Positions 1 to 7,466 of a stretch of 23,536 nucleotides of DNA are shown here, piece after piece. The notes below the pieces were generated by a model. It was not told the DNA's origin. It saw only the letters and a list, made by a program, of their open reading frames with translations, and did not search any database. The first letter of the stretch is position 1. Each line of letters begins with the position of its first letter. Location of the stretch: assembly GCA_035656655.1 (NCBI GenBank), contig DASRSE010000259.1, positions 1-23,536 of the forward strand. The letters run 5' to 3'. Source of the DNA: DASRSE01 sp035656655 (GTDB lineage: Bacteria > Planctomycetota > Planctomycetia > Pirellulales > DASRSE01). The position numbers were made by a program, and so were the translations under genes.

Positions 1-32
1 CCTGACAAACTTGCGCGAAATTCCGGGCTCAT
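1..32 (-). CDS. Possible start of a gene cut by the left edge
   Basis: An ATG on the minus strand at position 32 is preceded by AAAGGAA, seven bases upstream. That is a better ribosome binding site than most genes in this window have. The ten codons visible (M-S-P-E-F-R-A-S-L-S) stay open to the edge. Nothing can be said about function. It would be the next gene in the same direction as the run at 441-7236, separated from it by about 400 bp containing two strong inverted repeats. The call rests only on the start codon and ribosome binding site. Confidence 0.3.
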   Translation of the reverse strand, partial: MSPEFRASLS

Positions 33-255
33 TCACGTTTCCTTTCCACCAACAGAGTTTCCGTCCGGGTTTGGACGCTCATTCCCTGCAACCGGTGCGC
101 CAAGCGTGCTAGCTTTGGCGCCGCGACCCGCATCGGGCCGATTCCAACTTGGGTCGAAATCGACTAATTCGCGGCATCGCTCCATTTCTGTCGTGCCACG
201 GATCGGCCCTTGCTGGTTGCCGCAGTGTCTAGGGCATGCCGCTCCGCTCTGCTGG

Positions 256-300
256 GCTTCACCAAAATGGTGAAAATCGGTTTCACTCGTTTGGTGAAGC
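256..300. repeat. Nested inverted repeat, operator-like or alternative hairpin
   Basis: GCTTCACCAAA at 256-266 is the perfect reverse complement of TTTGGTGAAGC at 290-300. Inside the left arm a second dyad, TTCACCA (258-264) with TGGTGAA (268-274), uses the same bases, and GTGAAA with TTTCAC (281-286) forms a third. The structures are mutually exclusive. This could be a cluster of operator half-sites or an RNA that folds two ways. It lies about 225-270 bp upstream of the possible gene start at 32. Confidence 0.5.
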
Positions 301-348
301 GAGCGGTCTCAAAAAGAGAGCGAAGCAGCTTTTCGACGCTGTCTTAAC

Positions 349-381
349 AAGGCAGGCGCGCCGCCGCCGCGCGCCTGCCTT
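349..381 (-). terminator. Strong 13-bp hairpin, possible terminator
   Basis: AAGGCAGGCGCGC (349-361) and GCGCGCCTGCCTT (369-381) form a perfect 13-bp stem with a 7-base loop. It lies 60 bp past the stop codon of the minus-strand methyltransferase gene, where a terminator is expected. On that strand the stem is followed by GTTAAG rather than a run of T, so intrinsic termination would be weak. It may instead protect the 3' end of the message. Confidence 0.4.
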
Positions 382-440
382 GATGATTTGAAACACGGGC
401 TCGCTCCGCCGCTTCATTCGCGGACTTGACCAGCCCCCCT

Positions 441-1088
441 TCATGCCGACGGCGTGGCGTCGCCGGTCTCTCGCGGAACGAGGATCCCGAGGCCGGGCCA
501 AAACCGGCCGACCCGGGCGGCATAGCTGCGAAACTGCGCGCCATAGACGCGCGTTAAGTAGACCTCTTCTTCGAGCGTCTGCGCGCGAATGCACCACGCG
601 GTCCCCAGCACAAACACTAGCGAAAACCAAGTCGGCAACAGGAGCGTCAAACCCGCCAGCGCCAATAGCATCCCGAGATAAATCGGGTTGCGGCAAAAGC
701 GATAGAGCCCGTGCGTGACGAGGCCGGGACTTGCTGTTTCATCGATCCCTACGCGCCACGACCGTCCCATCCGGAGCTGCGCCGCCGCGGTGAGGAGCGT
801 GCCAATCGCCAGCAGCTCGCCGCCGATCCGCGGCGTGTCGCTTGGCAAGCCGCCGATCATGAGCGCCCCGAACCGCTCGGGAAACAGCCCGAACAGGAGC
901 GCTTGCAACGGCAACATCACGAACAGCAAACAAAACAGGCCATCGCGAATTCGCCGGAGCGGATCGCGCGATTGAAAGAGGGCAATGCCCGAGTGGCCAT
1001 AGCGGCGATATTGCAGCCAGCTTCGCCAACCGAGCGCGACAATGATAAATGCCAACACGCCGACCAGCGGCGACCAGGGTGCAGCCAT
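441..1088 (-). CDS. Isoprenylcysteine carboxylmethyltransferase-like membrane methyltransferase
   Basis: This 215-residue integral membrane protein resembles the ICMT/PEMT (phospholipid methyltransferase) family, whose members transfer a methyl group from S-adenosylmethionine to prenylcysteine, phospholipid or other membrane-embedded acceptors. Hydrophobic segments lie around residues 5-22, 48-70, 90-105 and 136-165. The family signature GLYRFCRNPIYLG is at 127-139. The C-terminal part has Glu173-Glu175 and YGAQFRSYAARVGRFWP, matching the usual E-E...Y-G..Y..Y..RV.RF.P ending. The frame stays open further upstream, but the extra residues are low-complexity and overlap the end of the DUF1501 gene. 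The ATG at 1088 has a GGAG about ten bases upstream and places the first membrane segment at the N-terminus. The acceptor is unknown, since bacteria lack prenylated CaaX proteins. Confidence 0.8.
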   Translation of the reverse strand: MAAPWSPLVGVLAFIIVALGWRSWLQYRRYGHSGIALFQSRDPLRRIRDGLFCLLFVMLPLQALLFGLFPERFGALMIGGLPSDTPRIGGELLAIGTLLTAAAQLRMGRSWRVGIDETASPGLVTHGLYRFCRNPIYLGMLLALAGLTLLLPTWFSLVFVLGTAWCIRAQTLEEEVYLTRVYGAQFRSYAARVGRFWPGLGILVPRETGDATPSA

Positions 1089-1320
1089 AGTGGGAGACTC
1101 CGGAGTAGATTGGACGAAAACAGGGACGGCCCTCGATCGCCCCGCGCGATCGATAGTTCCATGTTCGTCCAGCGTAAAGCGGGCGGCATTGTTACCGCGG
1201 TCCGATTTTTCCGCGCCGCCAGCCGGAGGGATGGCGCGGCTGGGCCGCTGCGCGCGACCACGAGCAGCATGGGCGCGGCCCACCGTGGCGGGCCAAGGCA
1301 TAAAACCAGGCCGATCGTTG

Positions 1321-2649
1321 CTAGAGCAACTCGGCGATCGGCTCGCCTTGGTCCAAGATGGAGATCGGCCGGCCGGCCGTGTTGAGAAATTGGCGCTCGG
1401 TGTCGATGCCAAGTTGGCGATAGACGGTCGCCAGCACGTCGGTAGGCGAAAGGGCCCGTTCGATCGGATACTCGCCCTTGTAATTCGTCGCCCCCACGAC
1501 GACCCCCGACTTCAACCCGCCGCCGGACATCAGGACCGACATCGCTTGCGGCCAGTGGTCTCGTCCGGCGAGATTGTTGATCTTCGGCGTGCGGCCGAAT
1601 TCGCCCCAGCACCAGAGGAGTACGTCGTCGCTCAGCCCGCGCTCGTGCAGATCGGAAATGAGGGCCGCGAGCGCCCGATCAAGCGGGACGTTGTTGTCGC
1701 GGACGCCGCTTTCGACCGTGCCGCCGGCATTGCCGTGATGGTCCCAACTGCCGATGCGGACCGATACGATGCCGGCCCCCGCCTCGATGAACCGCCGCGC
1801 GAGCAAACAGCACTTGCCGAATTCATTGTCGCCGTACCGCGCTCGCGTTTGCGGCGTTTCCAGATTCATGTCGAACGCCTTTTGTGCCGCCGGACTCGAC
1901 AAGACCTGCAATGCTTGCTGTTGCAGCAAGTCGAGCGACTCCATTTTTTTCTGCAGCTCCGGCGTCCGTTGCCAGCGATCGAGCGCCTCGCGCAAGTGGA
2001 CGCGATCGTCGAGCCGCGACAGCTTCAATTGCGGACTCATCTCCAAACCGACCGGCCGGCCGGTCGAGTAGACCTCAAACGCGTCGTACGCATTGCCCAG
2101 GAACTTCGCTCCGCCATCATTGCCATTTGGCAAATGAATGTAGGTCGGCAGACCGCCGGAGACGGGGCCGCGGACCTTGGACACGATCGAACCGAGCGCC
2201 GGATAGTCATGCGGCAACTCGTCTTCGGCCGAGGCGCTCTTGTAGCCTGTCTGTACGAATCGTTGTCCGCCGCCATGCCCGGAGTTTTCATGGGCGCACG
2301 ATCGCACCAGCGAAAACCGATCGGCGATCGCCGCCAACTCGGGCATCGTCTCCGCAATCGAGACGCCCGGGATCTTGGTCGAGATTGGGTTGAAGGGTCC
2401 GCGAATGTCGATCGGCGCCTGCGGCTTCGGGTCGAACGATTCGATATGCGACGGGCCGCCGGCCAGAAATACCAAAATCGCCGCCCGCGGCTTGGCGCGC
2501 GAGCCGGACCGCTCGGCCGCCTGGCTGCGGAGCCGGAGCAAGTCAGGCAGCGCCAAGCCAGTGCCGGCCAGCGCGCCAATCTTGAGCACATTCCGCCGCG
2601 AGAGGCGCGTGCAGCCGGGACGTTGCGGACTTCCCCAGATCGATAGCAT
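1321..2649 (-). CDS. DUF1501 domain-containing protein with Tat-type signal
   Basis: A 442-residue member of the DUF1501 family, which is abundant in Planctomycetes and shares the alkaline-phosphatase/sulfatase-like fold; its substrates are not established. Residues 17-20 (SRRN) followed by a hydrophobic stretch to about residue 40 look like a twin-arginine export signal. The typical first motif LAGGPSHIESFDPKP is at 62-76. Further along are GHGGGQRFVQTGY, a WDHHGN segment, and the GEFGRTPKIN...GRDHWP block that is the family's best-conserved region, rich in putative metal ligands. Length is normal for the family. These genes usually follow a partner with DUF1549/DUF1553 and cytochrome-c-like domains. 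Here the upstream neighbour, 55 bp away, is a GNAT acetyltransferase and no partner is present. Confidence 0.92.
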   Translation of the reverse strand: MLSIWGSPQRPGCTRLSRRNVLKIGALAGTGLALPDLLRLRSQAAERSGSRAKPRAAILVFLAGGPSHIESFDPKPQAPIDIRGPFNPISTKIPGVSIAETMPELAAIADRFSLVRSCAHENSGHGGGQRFVQTGYKSASAEDELPHDYPALGSIVSKVRGPVSGGLPTYIHLPNGNDGGAKFLGNAYDAFEVYSTGRPVGLEMSPQLKLSRLDDRVHLREALDRWQRTPELQKKMESLDLLQQQALQVLSSPAAQKAFDMNLETPQTRARYGDNEFGKCCLLARRFIEAGAGIVSVRIGSWDHHGNAGGTVESGVRDNNVPLDRALAALISDLHERGLSDDVLLWCWGEFGRTPKINNLAGRDHWPQAMSVLMSGGGLKSGVVVGATNYKGEYPIERALSPTDVLATVYRQLGIDTERQFLNTAGRPISILDQGEPIAELL

Positions 2650-2704
2650 CGTGACAGATCTCCAAGTGCGGACAGATTTGGGATCGCGGTTAATCGCGGC
2701 GGGT

Positions 2705-3304
2705 TCAAGCGGTTCCAGCGGCCGCGTCTATTTTAGACGGGTCCGGGGCCGGTTTGCCAGCCGAATCGGGCCCGCCGTCCGCGAAATCTTCGCGATTCGG
2801 CCGCTCGATCGCATAGACCAGATGCTCGAACCCGGAATGAACGATCGAGTGCGGCAGCGGGCGCATGCCGAGCTTCGACGCCACGCCGCGCGAAGGGACA
2901 TTTTCGGGCCGAATCAAAGCCAAGACTCGCTGACGGTCCAGCCGGTCAAAGGCAAAGTCGCGGCAGGCTCGCGCCCCTTCCAAGGCAAATCCACGCCGCC
3001 AGAACGGCCGGTGGACGAGATAACCGACCTCTCTTTCCTCGATTCCCTCCAGCCGCTGGATCACGAGCCCGACTTGGCCGATCGGCTGTTGCGAGTCTCG
3101 CTCCACCGCCAGCCAGAGGCCGTGGCCATGTTTGGCGTAGCGATTCTGCTGGCGCTCGATCCAGACCGCCGCCTCGTCGCGCGAATAGCATTTGGGATAG
3201 AAGCGCATGACCTCCGGATCGGCGAGCATTGCGGCCACGAAATCGAGGTCGTCCAGCGACATCTCGCGCAAGATCAACCGTTCTGTTTGCAAGCAAACCG
3301 CCAC
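2705..3304 (-). CDS. GNAT family N-acetyltransferase (RimJ/RimL type)
   Basis: A 199-residue acetyltransferase of the GNAT superfamily, using acetyl-CoA to acetylate an unknown amine. It opens with the typical LQTERLILREMSLDDLDF strand-helix. In the middle is the GYLVHRPFWRRGFALEGARA segment, where RRGFA matches the acetyl-CoA pyrophosphate-binding loop. It continues with a RVLALIRPENVPSRGVASKLGM block typical of RimJ/RimL-like members. I chose the GTG at 3304 because AAGGAG sits five bases upstream. An in-frame ATG at 3379 would add 25 residues with no family resemblance and has no good ribosome binding site. The gene may be cotranscribed with the monooxygenase (94 bp upstream) and the DUF1501 gene (55 bp downstream), though nothing suggests a shared pathway. 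Confidence 0.85.
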   Translation of the reverse strand: MAVCLQTERLILREMSLDDLDFVAAMLADPEVMRFYPKCYSRDEAAVWIERQQNRYAKHGHGLWLAVERDSQQPIGQVGLVIQRLEGIEEREVGYLVHRPFWRRGFALEGARACRDFAFDRLDRQRVLALIRPENVPSRGVASKLGMRPLPHSIVHSGFEHLVYAIERPNREDFADGGPDSAGKPAPDPSKIDAAAGTA

Positions 3305-3398
3305 CGTTGCTCCTTTGAGTCCGCCACCGCTCTTTTTGGTGTGAAAGCGAACCGCCCCGATCGTCGCAGCCGATAGCAAGCTTCCGCGAGGCCGTCGC

Positions 3399-4625
3399 TC
3401 AGACTTCCAATCGCACGGTGACGCAGCCCTCGGACATCAGCCGCCGCTCTTTACGCTGCAACCACGGCAATAGGCCGGTGCGCAGCAACAGGGGTAACAG
3501 CCGCTGCATCAAACGCATGCTAAAGCGGTCGGGCGCGCTGAGCAACCGCCCTTGCTCGTGTTGCATCTTTTGCACCGCTACAATTTCCGGCCAACGTTCG
3601 TCCCGTACGCGCCGCGCGGCTGCGTCGAGCGCCGCCGGGTCGGCTCCTGCGGTCAAGACGGGGCACAGCTGGTTCGCCGCGACCAGCGCGTCGCGGAGCG
3701 CGATGTTGACCCCTTGTCCGCCAACGGGCGACATCGGATGCGCGGCGTCGCCGATCAGCAGAAAGCCCGGCGCGCTCCATTCCTCGAGCCGCCCGCAGAC
3801 GACGTTCAACAGGGCCGCGTTCACCAGCGTTTCGCGATTCGCGCGGAGCGCATCGGCCAAAAAGCTCGGCAACCGGCCGATCAGATCGTCGGTCCACGAC
3901 TCCGGATTCGCGCTCCGCATGGCGGCGTAGGCCCCCTTGGGAATCACAAACCCAATTTGCAGGCCGCCGTCGGCGGTGGGAAAGGCGAGCGCCACGCGGC
4001 GTCTGCCCGTCTCGATCAAGGCGGTCGAGCGATTCGGATAACCCTCGGTATACGGAACTTTCAACCAAATGATGTCGTAACTCTGCGGCGTGTTTAGCTC
4101 AGGAAAGCCGCTCTGCTTTCGGGTCGCGGCATGCCGGCCGTCGGCGCCGATCACCAGGTCGGCGTCGAATTGGCGTTCGCCGTCGGCCGTCGTGCCGCGA
4201 ACGCCGACCACGCGGCCCTGCGTGCGAAGAAAATCGCGCATCGTGACCCCGTATTCGAGGCGGAACGTTGGGTTTTGGGCCGCTTGATCGGCGAGCAATT
4301 GCAACAACGCCGGTTGCGAGACGGCCCGCAAATCTCCTCGGCCAAATTGTTCCGCCGTCGCGCGGAGGATCAGCCGGCCGCGAGAATAGAACTGAATGTG
4401 CTGCAATTCCACATGCGGAAGCCGATCGAACAAGCCGCCCAACCCCATTTGTCGAAAGGCGTCGATGCCGCTGCGCTGCAGGCCTTCGCCACGAAACGCG
4501 CGGGCAAAATCTTGGTGCTTTTCGAGCACCGTCACCGCCACGCCGCGCCGCGCGAGCAGATAGGCCAGCGCCATCCCGGCGGGACCGGCGCCGACGATGA
4601 CCACACGACTCGGGTTGCGCGGCAT
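3399..4625 (-). CDS. FAD-dependent monooxygenase (UbiH/PHBH-like)
   Basis: A 408-residue flavoprotein of the class A aromatic hydroxylase family, which uses NAD(P)H and O2 to hydroxylate aromatic or polyketide-like substrates. The N-terminal dinucleotide-binding fold has GAGPAG at 12-17 and Glu35 at the end of the second strand. The GADG motif (160-163) and the second FAD motif GDAAHPMSPVGGQG (292-305) are intact, so the enzyme should bind FAD and be active. Length is typical. The C-terminal 60 residues are basic and Leu-rich, which may mean membrane association as in ubiquinone hydroxylases. No quinone or aromatic-pathway genes surround it, so the substrate cannot be read from context. The start at 4625 precedes the Rossmann motif by the usual ten residues or so. 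Confidence 0.88.
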   Translation of the reverse strand: MPRNPSRVVIVGAGPAGMALAYLLARRGVAVTVLEKHQDFARAFRGEGLQRSGIDAFRQMGLGGLFDRLPHVELQHIQFYSRGRLILRATAEQFGRGDLRAVSQPALLQLLADQAAQNPTFRLEYGVTMRDFLRTQGRVVGVRGTTADGERQFDADLVIGADGRHAATRKQSGFPELNTPQSYDIIWLKVPYTEGYPNRSTALIETGRRRVALAFPTADGGLQIGFVIPKGAYAAMRSANPESWTDDLIGRLPSFLADALRANRETLVNAALLNVVCGRLEEWSAPGFLLIGDAAHPMSPVGGQGVNIALRDALVAANQLCPVLTAGADPAALDAAARRVRDERWPEIVAVQKMQHEQGRLLSAPDRFSMRLMQRLLPLLLRTGLLPWLQRKERRLMSEGCVTVRLEV

Positions 4626-4715
4626 GAGATGGTCCTGATGGCGGAGGAGTCGAGGGAAAAGCTAGGAGGCGAGCGGAAATTGACCAAGGGCAATGAGGAA
4701 TGCGAGGGGCGCGGT

Positions 4716-5366
4716 TTAGGAAGTCGATTTGCGCAAGAGGACATGAAGCCCGCGTTCGCCGGGGGTCGATTGGGCGCACTCATAGCCGAGCGCCGACAGA
4801 TCGATTCCGCTCCACAGATTTTCGCCGCAGCCGAGCAGGATTGGCCGGATCATGAGCCGCAGTTCGTCGATCAGGCCGGCGGATAAAAACTGGCGGATGG
4901 TGGATGCGCCGCCGCCGATCCGCACATCGCGGTCGCCGGCCGCGGCCTGCGCCAAACTCAAGGCCTGCTCGATGCCGCCGGTAACAAAATGAAACTCGGT
5001 GCCGCCGGCCATCCGCAGGACGGGACGTGGATAATGGGTGAGAACGTAGACCGGCGTGTGATAGGGTGGTTCGTCGCCCCACCAGCCGCGCCAATTCTCG
5101 TCGGGCCATGCCCCGCGGATCGGACCGAACATGTTGCGGCCGAGAATGAATGCGCCGAGGTTTTCAAATCCGTCCGCGGCGAAGCGATTATCGACGCCGG
5201 TCTCGCCGGCCTCGTGGCCGTGCATCGTTTGCCACACGCGCGTCGGAAAAAACCACTCCATCAACTCCGGCCCGCGGACTCCGAGCGGATGCTCCAGGTC
5301 CTGATTTGGGCCGGCGGCAAAGCCGTCGAGCGACACGGCAAAGGATTCGACGCGGACCTTGGGCAT
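4716..5366 (-). CDS. Dihydrofolate reductase family protein (RibD C-terminal domain)
   Basis: A 216-residue single-domain protein of the RibD-C/DHFR-like family, NADPH-dependent reductases related to the riboflavin-pathway reductase. It starts with the strand VRVESFAVSLDGFAAG, has ILGRNMFGPIRGAW near residue 80 (the family's Gly-Arg-x-x-x-x-x dinucleotide region), VYVLTHYPRP, and then DVRIGGGASTIRQFLSAGLIDELRLMIRPILLGCG. That last part, with its GGG loop and the D-E-L segment, is the clearest match. It is a stand-alone domain without the deaminase half of RibD and most resembles the broad YyaP/YwjB-like group. That group has no defined substrate. It lies 90 bp upstream of the monooxygenase gene on the same strand, so an operon is possible but unproven. 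Confidence 0.88.
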   Translation of the reverse strand: MPKVRVESFAVSLDGFAAGPNQDLEHPLGVRGPELMEWFFPTRVWQTMHGHEAGETGVDNRFAADGFENLGAFILGRNMFGPIRGAWPDENWRGWWGDEPPYHTPVYVLTHYPRPVLRMAGGTEFHFVTGGIEQALSLAQAAAGDRDVRIGGGASTIRQFLSAGLIDELRLMIRPILLGCGENLWSGIDLSALGYECAQSTPGERGLHVLLRKSTS

Positions 5367-5535
5367 GGCACTCTCACAATGATCGGTTTTTAAGCGGGCA
5401 AGCGCGGCCGCGACGACCGGGCCGCTGGAAGCGTATTTTGTCCTCGATCCGCGCCTTCACGCAAGGGGCGCAAACCAGTGTCGGTTCGGAGCGGCAGCCG
5501 CGCACGCGCAGCCCATTGAAGACTTCAACAGGCGG

Positions 5536-7236
5536 CTAGCTCACGATCTCGCGCCGCCGCTGCAGATAATCCCAGACGACGTACCGGTCGAGATCCTTGC
5601 CGGCGGTAAAGAAGACGCGGCCGCGGGTCGATTCGGCCATCTTGTACGCAAATTGAATGTCTTCCGACGACTGCGACCAACTCGGCAAAAGAAAGATATT
5701 GATCGTGATTCCTTCGCGCTGACATAGATAGGCCTCGCGCATCGTCGCCGATTCGGTGCGCGGATGGGGCGGATACATCAGAAACAGCCGCTCGCCTTCG
5801 AAATGCGCGGTCGGCAACCCGTCGGTGATCAGGATCACTTGCCGGTTCGGCGTATCTTGGTTCGTCAAAAATCGCCGCGCCAGATTCAGCCCGTGCTGGA
5901 TATTGGTGAAATGGGGCGGAATCTGCAACTCGGTGATTTCCGGATTGCTCATGTCGGCCCACAGGCTCACGACCGGATCGAAGATGGTGACTGGCTTAGG
6001 CAGCAGGCTGGCAATCTCGCTCGCCGGCCGCGGCTTCGCGAATGTGTACATTTCGAGAAACTGGAGAAAGTCGCCAGGATATTCGCGGCGAATCAGCCCC
6101 TCGAGCGCCAAGCCCATCCGCTTGACGTTCATATACTGGCCGTCGTAGCGCATCGAGCCGCTCATATCCATCAGCACGACCGTCGCGCACTTGGGATTGT
6201 TGCGGGTTTTGTGGATTTGAATATCCTCGGGCAAGAGGCGAATCGGCAGCCCTGGCCCGCCGCGCAGCATGGCGTTAACCAGCGAAGCAGGGATATCCAT
6301 GTTGGCGACAGAGTCGCCGAACTCGTACGATTTGGTCGCTTGCAGTTCGACGGCCCCTTCTCCGACGACCGGGCCGGAATGCCGGCCGGTCCGCGACGCT
6401 TGCAGTTGGCTAAAAATCTTTTCCAGCAACCGGCCTTGAAAAAGTCGATGGGCTTGGGGGCTTAATTGATAGCCTTGTTTGCTCTGTTCGATGCCTTGTT
6501 GTTCGGCCATTTGGCGCAGATATTCTTCGATCTGCTGGCGGAGGCTGTTGAGCTGATCGAGATCGCCTGGCTCCATGAACTCGGCCAAGGACTCCATATC
6601 GATCAGGCCGATTTGCGCCGTTTCGGCCGCTTCCTCGAGTTGCTTGAGCAGCCGATCGATCGTCTCCAATTCCTCCTTCACCTTCAGCGCTTGCGGCACG
6701 GTCAGCGGCGAGCGGCCGGTGAATTCGTACTGGGCCGCCAACTCATCGACCTGATACTTGTCGCCTAACCGGGCGACCAATTGGACCAGTTGCCGGGCGA
6801 ATTTCGAGCGATCGTCGCCAGCCTGATACCAGACGCGCTCCAGTTCGCGCAGTTGCTCGTCGCGAAAGGCATGCTTGAACCGCTCTTTCAGCGGGCCGGG
6901 GGGAGAAATCTTCGCGCCGAACTCTTCGTACGCTTGACGCGCCTGTTTGCGAACCTGGTCGGTCTCGTAGTTCGCCAGGATTTTCCGCTTTCGTTCGCGG
7001 AGAATCGCCATCAGCGATTCGAGACTGGGGCCCAAGCCGGCGATCTGGCTGGGATCGAGCTTGATCGCTCGAGCCAGTTCCTCCGGCGTGAGCCGCCGCG
7101 TGTTGCCGTACATCAGCAAATGCTCGAAGGCCGGCGAAACGAGGTCCGGGGGCGGTTGCGATGGGCTAGGAAAATTCTTCGGATCGTACTTTTGATACGT
7201 GTGAATGATGCCGCCGAGCGGGCTTTGGGGTTTCAT
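5536..7236 (-). CDS. VWA domain-containing protein
   Basis: A 566-residue protein with a C-terminal von Willebrand factor A domain. The metal-binding MIDAS site is complete: Asp357-x-Ser359-x-Ser361, a Thr in the PHFTNIQHGL segment and Asp in LITDGLPT. The N-terminal 330 residues are helical and charged, with coiled-coil-like stretches around residues 85-240, and no enzyme motif I recognise. Soluble VWA proteins of this design commonly work with a MoxR-type or magnesium-chelatase-like AAA+ ATPase encoded next door. None is present here; the upstream neighbour is divergent. A GTG 60 bases further upstream is possible, but the ATG at 7236 begins a sequence (MKPQSPLGGII) that looks like the real N-terminus. 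There is no signal peptide, so it is probably cytoplasmic. Confidence 0.88.
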   Translation of the reverse strand: MKPQSPLGGIIHTYQKYDPKNFPSPSQPPPDLVSPAFEHLLMYGNTRRLTPEELARAIKLDPSQIAGLGPSLESLMAILRERKRKILANYETDQVRKQARQAYEEFGAKISPPGPLKERFKHAFRDEQLRELERVWYQAGDDRSKFARQLVQLVARLGDKYQVDELAAQYEFTGRSPLTVPQALKVKEELETIDRLLKQLEEAAETAQIGLIDMESLAEFMEPGDLDQLNSLRQQIEEYLRQMAEQQGIEQSKQGYQLSPQAHRLFQGRLLEKIFSQLQASRTGRHSGPVVGEGAVELQATKSYEFGDSVANMDIPASLVNAMLRGGPGLPIRLLPEDIQIHKTRNNPKCATVVLMDMSGSMRYDGQYMNVKRMGLALEGLIRREYPGDFLQFLEMYTFAKPRPASEIASLLPKPVTIFDPVVSLWADMSNPEITELQIPPHFTNIQHGLNLARRFLTNQDTPNRQVILITDGLPTAHFEGERLFLMYPPHPRTESATMREAYLCQREGITINIFLLPSWSQSSEDIQFAYKMAESTRGRVFFTAGKDLDRYVVWDYLQRRREIVS

Positions 7237-7466
7237 AAGAGGGTTTCCGCAAGCTGGAGTCAGGACCGCCGCGGCCGCCGCCGCGCAAATTGCCACTCGT
7301 CGAAATTGCCCCCACAGACTACGATGGATTGTATCGACCGCGAGCCCCGCTCGCCAAATGCCCGCGGGGGCTGGGTCGCCGATTGGCGCGGCGCGCGCGG
7401 TTAATCAGACGGTTTTCGCCGGCCGCTGGCCGCCGCCTGCCCTCAACCAAGTTTGACGAAGCCTGC

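Larger units (their letters stand above)
33..440. other. Intergenic region with two inverted repeats
   Basis: I see no credible gene in these 408 bases. Open frames here are short and lack family-like sequence. The stretch contains two strong dyads, at 256-300 and 349-381, listed separately. It lies downstream of the minus-strand methyltransferase gene and upstream of the putative gene that begins at 32, so it should hold a terminator for the first and a promoter for the second. I could not identify a convincing -35/-10 pair. Confidence 0.5.

Noticed and set aside
1089..1412. N-terminal extension of the membrane methyltransferase to 323 residues
   Set aside because: The extra 108 residues overlap the end of the DUF1501 gene, are low-complexity and match nothing in the family. 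The ATG at 1088 gives a normal length.
917..1612. Minus-strand open frame of 231 codons overlapping two genes
   Set aside because: It is out of frame with both the methyltransferase and the DUF1501 protein, and its Arg-rich translation has no family features.
1042..2646. Plus-strand open frame of 534 codons
   Set aside because: It is antisense to the DUF1501 gene, which has clear family motifs. The translation is Arg-rich and looks like a GC-driven shadow.
5516..5528. TTGAAG-A-CTTCAA palindrome near the end of the VWA gene
   Set aside because: It is short, single and without a T-run or second copy, so it is not distinguishable from chance.
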